DNA of 64,000 nucleotides from Muribaculaceae bacterium. GTDB lineage: Bacteria; Bacteroidota; Bacteroidia; Bacteroidales; Muribaculaceae. The position numbers and the translations under genes were made by a program. The stretch spans positions 1 to 64,000 of the forward strand of contig JAIDQZ010000010.1 in NCBI GenBank assembly GCA_029062005.1. The letters are read 5' to 3'. The notes beneath the pieces are model-generated. The model saw only the letters and a list, made by a program, of their open reading frames with translations, did not search any database and was not told where the DNA came from. Below are positions 53,826 through 61,750 of this stretch, in pieces (the stretch's first letter is position 1; each line of letters begins with the position of its first letter).

Positions 53826-56651
53826 TTAGAATCTAAAGCGGAGAGAGAGGCGAATTCCTTCATCTCCCGGCTTGATACGCACCTTGGTAGGCTGCGACAA
53901 TGGTCCATGCTCAGAAATGGGCTTGAAGGAACGCATCGCATTAATATCGATAAGAAATGAGATATCTCCTTCCGGAAATGCCTGCATTTTATCCTCTCCT
54001 TTGATGCCATCCGGCTCCTGTGGCGTAAACACCCTTAGAAACACACCATCCGTAGCTGAAGAAACTGTAATGCTTGTATTATCACCCTCCAGAATAGCCC
54101 AGTAAAGCGAACCATGATATCCTTTGAATTCCGGATATACAAGCGATTCAAATGAGTTGCCGGTGATGGTATTGTTATAATCCTTATGCCAACGTCCGAA
54201 ATTGGCACCTCGTTGACGGTTTTTCCACACCCTATAAGGACCGGCACCAAGCCATGTCATTCCTTTCACTTCCGATTCAGGATATGAGAAAGTGATTCCT
54301 ATATCACTTATCTTATCGCTATATATAGGTTCTCCATCAATTTTCCCACCTGCACGATTGAGCATGACAACATCCATAGTCAAAACTCCCTCGCCGTTCA
54401 TCCTCCACACAATACTGTCTATTCCTCCATCATACTTCACCACAAACACAGCGTCATTACCATCCTTATAGACGGTAGATTTTCTTGCCTTTGCTTTCAT
54501 GCCTACAGCTACCGGACCATTTCCAAATGCCACTTTCTTGCCTTCAGACTCTATATCCTTGATGATTCCTGTGTTCCTGTCAAAACTTACCGAGACCGTA
54601 GGAGAAACCAATGTCACAATCCCTTCAGTATCTTTTATCCCGACATTGCCTGAGACGCTTTCTACCGCGTTATTTGCAAGATAATCTGATGCGAACTTCA
54701 CAGGCCAAGTTCGAGTGACTACAGAACGACCCGCAGTATCAAACATTTCGACTTCCAGTATATCCGCGTCAAAAAAATTATCCGGCAGCGAGAAACGTGC
54801 TCGCCCTGTCTCATTCGGTCCGATTGAAGGAAGCGTCACATCTCCTGATTCCATCAAAGACATTTCTCCGCCATTATCCGGTGACTCTACCCTATAGGTG
54901 CACCATTTCATGCTGCACTCATCAAAATTCGTGAAAAGGTATTCATTAGAGACAAGCATAGAGCCGTCAAACGACGTGGTTATATTCAGGGGGGCAAACT
55001 GAATAGGAGCCCAGACATCTCTTATGGTGTAGAAACTACCCTCTTTCTCACGATAAGGACCGACTACACCGTCGCATCCATTTGAGCCGTCGCTGTCAAG
55101 CCAATTATCCTTATCCCTTCTTGCAATAGCTTCGTCGACAAATGCCCAGATAAATCCTCCGGCAAACATAGGGTTGTGCCGATACATACTCCAGAAATCT
55201 TCAAGACCGGCTCCTCCTCCTTTATCGTAGCGCGAATGAAGGAACTCTGTAGGCATAAACACCTTCCATCCATTTCCTAATTTTCCCGGCCCGGTCTGAT
55301 ACGAAGGATAATGATGAGTGTCAATACCATTGAAATCAGCCCATGGGTGCACCACATGCCTGCCTTGCGGATCAAGCAAAGCAAACATGCCGTCAAGAGC
55401 CTTGTTCCAACCGCCCTCATTGCCGTTGCTCCAGAGGATGACACACGGATGATTGACATCTCTGGCTAAGAACTCACGTAAAATACTGAGACCGACCTCA
55501 GTGTCGTAGGCATCGTGCCATCCGGGGAGTTCATCAAGATAAAGCAATCCTATCGAATCGCATATATCAAGAAAATGACTGTCAGGTGGATAATGCGATC
55601 TCACTGCATTCATATTCATTTCCTTGATCAGCATGGCATCAGATATGCTAAGGTTCCTGTCAAGGGCTCTGCCAGTCTCAGGATGGAAAGAATGGCGGTT
55701 GATGCCTTTCAATAATAGTTTTACACCATTTAGATACAATCCATCCTTTTCACGGAACTCGATATCGCGAAATCCTATTCGCTTATTAATAGTGTGGGCA
55801 GGATTTCCCTTTTCATCAATCAAAGAATAAGAAACATCATATAGATGCGGATGCTCGCAATCCCATGGTTTAATGCCATTCCATTCCGTCAAGAACACAG
55901 TGCTATCGCCTGACAGTTTTACACGTTGCTTTCCAAGTGATTCCCCATCTGGCAATGATTTTACTTCTACCTCAACAGAAGAACCTTTTTTAAGCCCTGA
56001 AGTAAAAACAGTGCTTGTCAGCTGCCCGGCAGCACTGGCATCTAAAGCAACGCGCTCTATATGAGTCTTTGGCATAATTTCGAGATATACCGGACGATAA
56101 ATGCCTCCGAAAAGCCACCAGTCAGCTCTTCGCTCAGCTGCATTTACAGAAGGATCAGCCGATTCTTTGCTCACCTCGACTTCAAGCACATTTGAGTCAC
56201 TACCATAATTCAAAAGGTCAGTGATATTGTATGAAAACTCAGTGAATCCACCTTGATGTACCTTTCCTGCTGATTTTCCATTGACCTTAACCGCAGTGTC
56301 GGTCATGGATCCTTCAAACACAATTTTTACATTCTGACCTTTCCATTCTTTCGGAACCTCAAAAACATAGCGATACGTGCCTACTTCACTACTTGGCTTC
56401 GCATTCTTGTCGAGATAGAAACGCCCGTATGTATAAGAACCGAAACCCTGCTGCTCCCATTGTGATGGCACCTCAATTTTTGTCCATTTTCCGGAATTCA
56501 TTCCATCTGAACATATAAAGTCCCATGTGCGGGTATCTGAAGGACCGGTTCCAGACAGATATACACGCTCGGTCTCGACTCCGGAAGAAAAAGTTGAAAA
56601 GAATACAGATAATGTGGCTATCGAGACAAATGATTTTCTTTTTAGATTCAT
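53826..56651 (-). CDS. Secreted GH2 beta-galactosidase-like hydrolase
   Basis: The 941-residue enzyme has an N-terminal signal segment (about 1-24). The order of domains is the GH2 sugar-binding domain ('VPSQWEQQGFGSYTYGRFY'), immunoglobulin-like domain, (beta/alpha)8 catalytic barrel and C-terminal beta domains. 'RSHYPPDSHFLDICDSIGL', acid/base Glu in 'WSNGNEGG' and the likely nucleophile Glu in 'MPTEFLHSRYD' mark the barrel. Beta-galactosidase activity is the best guess; other exo-beta-glycosidases are possible. It is the last gene of a three-gene minus-strand set with a 16-nt gap to the DUF362 gene. Confidence 0.88.
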   Translation of the reverse strand: MNLKRKSFVSIATLSVFFSTFSSGVETERVYLSGTGPSDTRTWDFICSDGMNSGKWTKIEVPSQWEQQGFGSYTYGRFYLDKNAKPSSEVGTYRYVFEVPKEWKGQNVKIVFEGSMTDTAVKVNGKSAGKVHQGGFTEFSYNITDLLNYGSDSNVLEVEVSKESADPSVNAAERRADWWLFGGIYRPVYLEIMPKTHIERVALDASAAGQLTSTVFTSGLKKGSSVEVEVKSLPDGESLGKQRVKLSGDSTVFLTEWNGIKPWDCEHPHLYDVSYSLIDEKGNPAHTINKRIGFRDIEFREKDGLYLNGVKLLLKGINRHSFHPETGRALDRNLSISDAMLIKEMNMNAVRSHYPPDSHFLDICDSIGLLYLDELPGWHDAYDTEVGLSILREFLARDVNHPCVILWSNGNEGGWNKALDGMFALLDPQGRHVVHPWADFNGIDTHHYPSYQTGPGKLGNGWKVFMPTEFLHSRYDKGGGAGLEDFWSMYRHNPMFAGGFIWAFVDEAIARRDKDNWLDSDGSNGCDGVVGPYREKEGSFYTIRDVWAPIQFAPLNITTSFDGSMLVSNEYLFTNFDECSMKWCTYRVESPDNGGEMSLMESGDVTLPSIGPNETGRARFSLPDNFFDADILEVEMFDTAGRSVVTRTWPVKFASDYLANNAVESVSGNVGIKDTEGIVTLVSPTVSVSFDRNTGIIKDIESEGKKVAFGNGPVAVGMKAKARKSTVYKDGNDAVFVVKYDGGIDSIVWRMNGEGVLTMDVVMLNRAGGKIDGEPIYSDKISDIGITFSYPESEVKGMTWLGAGPYRVWKNRQRGANFGRWHKDYNNTITGNSFESLVYPEFKGYHGSLYWAILEGDNTSITVSSATDGVFLRVFTPQEPDGIKGEDKMQAFPEGDISFLIDINAMRSFKPISEHGPLSQPTKVRIKPGDEGIRLSLRFRF

Positions 56652-56667
56652 AATTTTTTTATATAAA

Positions 56668-58815
56668 TCATTCTACCTTACGGTATACAAGGTCGATAGC
56701 TTCATAATGACGATCTTTCGCATTGTTCCAATGTTCCATAAGCCCAAGGGGCTCAGCCAAAGGTTTTCCATCCGCCATATATACAGTGCCACTGGGTGAA
56801 TTTGGAATTGAGGCAGCCTCACGCAGATATTCATCGCAATAGTTGAGGCTTCCAAATTCGGGCCATTCACCAATTATCATATCCATGCCTACAGCATCTG
56901 CTGCAAGAGGGTCTTGTGAGGCTATGACAGAGCATGCCCAGTCATTGTTGAATGGTTCATTTTGCCATTTCGGATAAGGAGCCCCGTTCACATCACGCGA
57001 CCCATACGTTCCGTCAATCAGAAACAGAAGGCAATTACCACCAAGATGCGGATTTGAGATGAAATCTACAAATGTCTTATAGCCCGGTTTCCCGTTTCGC
57101 TTGTCTTGGCTCACATTATTGTGTGCATTCTTTCGCCATTGAAGTGCAATGTCGGTGGCTCCATACCAGTTTTTCCCTGTTAGAGTCACGCCGGGACCGG
57201 AATGCGTCTTCAACAGAGCACTATTGATTACATAATCAGCATCAACAATGCATTTGGCAAGCCCCCGAGCCATTTTCCCATTGTCGATAGAATAAGTCAA
57301 AGCCTCAGGATAATATTCACATTTCCGGCGTCCTTCTCCTCCGATATTGTCGACAAAAGTCACTTCAGGAAATTCACGATAGATCTTATAATATATACTG
57401 TCGGTAATAGCGCGGCTTGGCTCGCAGATGATGATATCGGAGGGGCGCACACCGCCATCATTGACAAGTGAACGCACTAAAGCAAGAGTCACAAACGGAG
57501 ATGAGTTTAGTTCAATGGTATCTCTATGGGTGATTGCATTATTTAGATTTAACTTCACCGCAATCTTCTCCCCTTTCTTATATCCTTTGTCACCCTTGGC
57601 ATGCCTTGTATTGAAATTTCTGAACATTGCATCCCAACCTTTCTTGGCATTATCCTTTCCTCCTACTATGGCAATTGTCTCTCTTATCATATCGTCGGCA
57701 AGCTTTTGATCGTTCCATCGATCCTCGACCCAAAGGCCTGTCCTGCCATCCCATTTGGCTACTCCGGGTGCATGAACCCACGCCACTCTGCCAGGGACAG
57801 CACCAACAGCCTTCCCGATAGGCTCGTTTGGACCGACAAACAGACGTGGAGCAACCGGATTGAACTCTCCGAAGAACATACGTTTTCGATTGACAGCCTG
57901 ATCAAGTGGCTGAATTGTGGTGGAAGGTCCAAGATCGGGATCTTTCCATGCACACATAGACCACACCATCTCTCCCCCTGGAGTAATCTCTATTGCCTGA
58001 ACAGGAGCATTCAGGGTATCCATTGGTGTCTTGCTCCACTCATTATACCAGTTATTGACGATAGTATTGCCATTTTTGAGTCGTACGGCTTTTTGTGGTG
58101 ATGTGACGCCATAATCCGAAAGATGTTTTTCCCATATCGTATTTCCGCGCCGGTCTATTTCTTTGACAATACTGCCTTTCCCTATGATCAGAAGATTGTT
58201 GGCTTTTCCCACTTCTGCTACAGACCAAGGACCGGGTATATTCCAACGGTCGATTTCCCTTCCGTCGCTATTATATTCCGCTACGAATCCAAGTCCCATA
58301 TTTGCCACCAAGAGAGTTCCTCGTGATGTAAGACGTGCATTTCGGAATTGACCGTGAACCGAACCTTTTTCTGACACAGGAAGAGTAAACTCTTTAAGTA
58401 TTTTCAAGGATGGAATTTCCATCACTACGACCTTGGCAGGCATTCCATTCTGAATGAAAAGCACCTTATCCTCTCCTATTGGCTGTATGGTATGAATCTC
58501 ACAGCCTTCCGGTGCATCATAGCTCCATACTGTAGAATGATCCGGGGCAATTTCAGCAATACCATATTGATGGGCGATCAACATATTTCCATCAGTCATG
58601 AGTACGGCATCGCTGATTTCACCTTCACGTTCAGAGGCAAGATGTTCCCATTCAATCCCTCCATTTTTTACGATGTACATTCGAGGTTGTTTACTTTCTC
58701 CGGCATAGAAAAAGTCATGTTTAAAAAGATCGGTTGATACTGAGGCAAAAACGTGAGTAGATGTCAATAGGGAAAAAGCCATTATAGCTTTACAGATTAG
58801 ATTATTTTGTCTCAT
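56668..58815 (-). CDS. Secreted beta-propeller / DUF362 fusion protein
   Basis: The 715-residue product has a signal peptide (to about residue 24). Residues about 30-310 show repeated strands with 'NGNTIVNNW' and 'SRGTLLVANMGLGFVAEYNSDGRE', like PQQ- or NHL-type propellers. Residues about 370-690 are a DUF362 domain ('KIAVKLNLNN', 'INSALLKTHSGPGVTLTGKNWYG', 'ASQDPLAADAVGMDMI'). DUF362 is often fused to ferredoxin motifs; none is visible here. Function is unknown, but its place between GH2 and GH29-SGNH suggests a role with glycans. ATG at 58815 replaces the TTG of the ORF track. Confidence 0.78.
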   Translation of the reverse strand: MRQNNLICKAIMAFSLLTSTHVFASVSTDLFKHDFFYAGESKQPRMYIVKNGGIEWEHLASEREGEISDAVLMTDGNMLIAHQYGIAEIAPDHSTVWSYDAPEGCEIHTIQPIGEDKVLFIQNGMPAKVVVMEIPSLKILKEFTLPVSEKGSVHGQFRNARLTSRGTLLVANMGLGFVAEYNSDGREIDRWNIPGPWSVAEVGKANNLLIIGKGSIVKEIDRRGNTIWEKHLSDYGVTSPQKAVRLKNGNTIVNNWYNEWSKTPMDTLNAPVQAIEITPGGEMVWSMCAWKDPDLGPSTTIQPLDQAVNRKRMFFGEFNPVAPRLFVGPNEPIGKAVGAVPGRVAWVHAPGVAKWDGRTGLWVEDRWNDQKLADDMIRETIAIVGGKDNAKKGWDAMFRNFNTRHAKGDKGYKKGEKIAVKLNLNNAITHRDTIELNSSPFVTLALVRSLVNDGGVRPSDIIICEPSRAITDSIYYKIYREFPEVTFVDNIGGEGRRKCEYYPEALTYSIDNGKMARGLAKCIVDADYVINSALLKTHSGPGVTLTGKNWYGATDIALQWRKNAHNNVSQDKRNGKPGYKTFVDFISNPHLGGNCLLFLIDGTYGSRDVNGAPYPKWQNEPFNNDWACSVIASQDPLAADAVGMDMIIGEWPEFGSLNYCDEYLREAASIPNSPSGTVYMADGKPLAEPLGLMEHWNNAKDRHYEAIDLVYRKVE

Positions 58816-58839
58816 GATTATAGGTATGATTTTGTCTTG

Positions 58840-58847
58840 CAAAGATA
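58840..58847 (-). promoter_or_regulatory. -7-like element TATCTTTG before the DUF362 gene
   Basis: On the minus strand TATCTTTG lies 24 nt before the ATG. The -33 half, 20 nt further upstream, is only TTT. It could allow the DUF362 and GH2 genes to be expressed apart from GH29-SGNH. Confidence 0.4.
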
Positions 58848-58882
58848 ATAAATCTATTCGATTATGAAAATTTTTGTATGGC

Positions 58883-61048
58883 TTAGAATATCAATTTTTT
58901 CTTTTTGGCTTTTTCTGTCCAAAGGTTTGCAATCAGTTGATGCCCGGCAGGCGTAGGATGTATTCCGTCCCAAAGCCATCTTTTTGAATCAGGATTGCCG
59001 GAAGTTAAAGAATTAAACAGATTGTTGGTATCGATATATTCGGCTCCGAAATCCTTGGCAAGTTTCTTCAATCTATCTGCAAACAGATCAATTGATTTTT
59101 TCACTTGGGGGTAAATACTACTGTCTACTGCTCTCCCTTCTGCTACGAATGGTGACATCAATATTATCTTTACAGTTGGATTAGCATCTTTTGCCAGAGT
59201 AAGAATATCTGTAAAATCTGCAGTCCAATTGTTTACATCGAATTCCTCAGTTCCTCCATCCCTATAGTACTTATATACATCGTTAATCCCAACCATCACA
59301 GTAAGTACATCAGGATCTTCATCAATCACATCTTCTTTCCAACGCTTCTTGAGTTCCTTTATGGTGTTACCGGATATACCACGGTTGAGCCAGTTGCATT
59401 TCAGTTTAGGATCTTCCGCCATCATCTTTGCGGCAGAAAGCATCACATAGCTGTGTCCCAAATTATGGTTCTGGTCTGTCTTATTGCGATTAGATGAAGG
59501 AAGCGCCTTACCGGCGCTTCTTCCCCAGCCTCCATCAGTGATTGAATCACCGATGAAGAGAGCTGTCAAGTCTGATTTTAGTTTGATTTTGATTACGGTA
59601 GCCGGTCCGTCGTCAGCCGGAGTGACTGTTTCTACAAAAACTTTGCCGTTCTTATCATTCCATTTTAGCTTTCCGCCTCCAATCATTGATATCTCTTCAA
59701 TATCTGAAGCTTTAATTCCCGGAAGTTCTGCAGACTTTCCATCCCATTTAAGAAGGAAAGCATAGAGATTTCTACGTCCTTTTGATGTGTATCTTACATC
59801 GCCGTCCTTGTTTTCTCCGAATGCTCTTGTTCCATAGACAGCTTCACCATATTTTGACAGCCATTTGCCGACAGCATACAATTCCTTTTTCTGGTCGTCG
59901 GGAATAGTCCCGTCTGATTTAGGAGATACATTCAGGCAAAGGTTTCCGTTGCGGGAAATATTATTAATGAGGCTTCGAATTATTCCGTCGGCATTTTGCA
60001 ACTTTAGTCCCTCCACATATCCGAACTTGTGTCCGATCGGATCATCTACCTGCCAATAATATGAAGTCTTTTCCTTTGGTGCCCTTGACTCTCTTTCAAA
60101 ATCCCTGATAGAACCTGCCTTATATGCATCGCTTTTTGATTGCAAAGAAACCTCTTTCCCCCATTTATCTGCACTATTGTAATAATAGCGGGCTATATTC
60201 AACTTCCAAGGATCCATCGAACGATAGTTGATTCCATTGTCGAAATAAATCAAGTCAGGCTGGTATTTGTCGATAATCTCCATCACGCGATATTGCCATT
60301 CATTCATGAATGCATCGTTCTGAGGATGAGGGCCGGGATGCTCTTCAGATGGACCCATCCCGGAGTTTTCTGTCGGTTTTTGAGGAGGACCATATAATGA
60401 TGCATATTTAGGGTCGAAGAGGTCGGTGGAATCCGGATCGAGACTCGGATACATGAAATCCCAGTTTTCAACACGATGGTTGCTGATGCCAAATCTCATT
60501 CCTTTATCGCGAACAGCCTTGGAAAGCTCACCTATTACGTCGCGTTTTGGTCCATGCTTTACAGATGTCCATTCAGTAAGATCGCTGTCGTACATTGCGA
60601 ACCCGTCATGGTGTTCCGCAGTTGGTATCACGTACTGCGCCCCACTTGCCCTAAACAGTTCTGCCCATTCATCGGCATTGAATTTTTCAGCTTTGAAAAG
60701 AGGTATGAAATCCTTGTAGCCGAATTCGTTCTGTGGTCCCCACTTTTCACGATGAGCCTTACTGATGCCATTATACATGTGCTTAGGATACCATTCGCTG
60801 CCGGCAGCCGGGACGGTATAGGGACCCCAATGAATGAAGATACCGAATTTTGCATCCTTGAACCATTCCGGGACGCTATAGTTTGATTCGAGAGATTCCC
60901 AAGTGGCGACATATTTGCCTTCAGGATAGGCTTCGAGTTGCTCCTGAGTCACTTCTATAGTCTGGCGAGGAGCCTGAGCAAACGCAGTGGAAACAGCTAT
61001 CATTGCGCTGACTGCAGCCAAAGCGTAAAGTTTGCTTGTATTTCGCAT
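58883..61048 (-). CDS. GH29 alpha-L-fucosidase fused to an SGNH esterase-like domain
   Basis: The 721-residue secreted protein (signal peptide 1-25) has two enzymes in one chain. Residues about 45-400 are a GH29 barrel ('FGIFIHWGPYTVP', 'AEHHDGFAMYDS'), with likely nucleophile Asp270 in 'DLIYFDNG'. A beta domain follows to about 490. Residues 495-721 are an SGNH/GDSL hydrolase with Ser502 in 'FIGDSITDGG', 'NRGISGNT', 'VGINDV' and Asp694/His697 in 'DGIHP'. It probably removes fucose and an ester group such as acetate from the same glycan. It is the first gene of the minus-strand set and has a good promoter. Confidence 0.9.
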   Translation of the reverse strand: MRNTSKLYALAAVSAMIAVSTAFAQAPRQTIEVTQEQLEAYPEGKYVATWESLESNYSVPEWFKDAKFGIFIHWGPYTVPAAGSEWYPKHMYNGISKAHREKWGPQNEFGYKDFIPLFKAEKFNADEWAELFRASGAQYVIPTAEHHDGFAMYDSDLTEWTSVKHGPKRDVIGELSKAVRDKGMRFGISNHRVENWDFMYPSLDPDSTDLFDPKYASLYGPPQKPTENSGMGPSEEHPGPHPQNDAFMNEWQYRVMEIIDKYQPDLIYFDNGINYRSMDPWKLNIARYYYNSADKWGKEVSLQSKSDAYKAGSIRDFERESRAPKEKTSYYWQVDDPIGHKFGYVEGLKLQNADGIIRSLINNISRNGNLCLNVSPKSDGTIPDDQKKELYAVGKWLSKYGEAVYGTRAFGENKDGDVRYTSKGRRNLYAFLLKWDGKSAELPGIKASDIEEISMIGGGKLKWNDKNGKVFVETVTPADDGPATVIKIKLKSDLTALFIGDSITDGGWGRSAGKALPSSNRNKTDQNHNLGHSYVMLSAAKMMAEDPKLKCNWLNRGISGNTIKELKKRWKEDVIDEDPDVLTVMVGINDVYKYYRDGGTEEFDVNNWTADFTDILTLAKDANPTVKIILMSPFVAEGRAVDSSIYPQVKKSIDLFADRLKKLAKDFGAEYIDTNNLFNSLTSGNPDSKRWLWDGIHPTPAGHQLIANLWTEKAKKKKLIF

Positions 61049-61119
61049 TTCTTTAATCGATTATAGGTTCTTAGAATAGGTAGATTATATTGAAATTCTC
61101 TTTTGTAATTCTATTGTCG

Positions 61120-61150
61120 CAAATTTACAAAATCTTAGCGATATATACAA
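61120..61150 (-). promoter_or_regulatory. Promoter of the GH29-SGNH gene (TTG-N20-TAAATTTG)
   Basis: On the minus strand TTG (61148-61150) and TAAATTTG (61120-61127) have 20-nt spacing; the ATG follows about 70 nt downstream. Confidence 0.75.
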
Positions 61151-61181
61151 CCTATTTTTTTTAATTATAATATAATAAAAA

Positions 61182-61330
61182 TAAGGACACACGCGCCGTG
61201 CGAAGCAAGAAATTGTCGTGTATAATGCCGATTGTAAAACCATGTATAATGCCGATTGCGAATGCGGACGCACGAAATTGCCGTGGATATTGTCGATAAA
61301 AAAAATCGGACGCACGAGCCGTGCGTCCCT
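61182..61330. repeat. Family A element, locus 7, partly decayed
   Basis: A decayed palindrome near 61184, a half unit near 61265 and a full palindrome at 61308-61328 enclose a spacer with two copies of GTATAATGCCGATTG. It is the 3' neighbour of the minus-strand 736-aa gene. Confidence 0.8.
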
Positions 61331-61380
61331 ACCGAGACAATATCAATGATAAAACTGACATCACCCAAGCCAAATCAAAT

Positions 61381-61440
61381 TCTCAATTCTAAATTCTCAA
61401 TTCTCAATTAAAATAAGTTCTAAATTCAAAATTCTCAATT
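61381..61440. repeat. CTCAATT / AAATTCT 7-mer array, family B
   Basis: About eight units of 7 nt lie between two family A elements. I see no gene in 61049-61748; the stretch holds only the GH29 promoter, repeats and one terminator. Confidence 0.8.
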
Positions 61441-61449
61441 ACCGCGAAA

Positions 61450-61590
61450 GGTAGGGACGCACGGCTCGTGCGTCCGCCCTCCGAAGCACGAAATTGTCGT
61501 GTATAATGCCGATTGTAAAACCGTGTATAATGCCGATTGTAAAAGCGGACGCACGCGCCGTGCGTCCCTACCAAGCTATTGAAATAATTT
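61450..61590. repeat. Family A element, locus 8, most complete copy
   Basis: Palindromes at 61455-61475 and 61547-61567 (centre GCG) enclose two tandem direct copies of GTGTATAATGCCGATTGT followed by AAAA. The outer flanks are 'GGTAGGGACG' and 'CCCTACC', then 'AGCTATTGAAATAATT'. All parts seen at other doublet loci are present here. Confidence 0.85.
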
Positions 61591-61633
61591 ATCAATGATA
61601 ATTTATAATTTATCATTGATTAAAAGGATTTTA

Positions 61634-61668
61634 CACAAAAGAAGGGCGCACCGGAGTACGTCCTTCTG
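61634..61668 (-). terminator. Terminator hairpin for the minus-strand 736-aa gene
   Basis: AGAAGGGCGCAC pairs with TACGTCCTTCT-type sequence (11 of 12 pairs) and, read on the minus strand, is followed by TTTTGTG. It lies about 80 nt after the stop codon. It resembles a diverged family A palindrome. Confidence 0.6.
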
Positions 61669-61697
61669 AGGTATTCAGTCCAAATCAGGAATTAAGA

Positions 61698-61750
61698 AAT
61701 TCAAAATTCGAAATTCAAAATTCTAAATTCTCAATTCTTAATTCTCAATT
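61698..61750. repeat. AT-rich 7-mer array at the end of the 736-aa gene, family B
   Basis: TTCAAAATTCGAAATTCAAAATTCT and CTCAATT units run up to and into the stop codon of the minus-strand gene. Confidence 0.75.

Noticed and set aside
61182-61590. The palindromic cluster as a replication origin or attachment site.
   Set aside because: The same units occur at six other loci after genes, no integrase or replication gene is near, and no DnaA-box cluster was seen.
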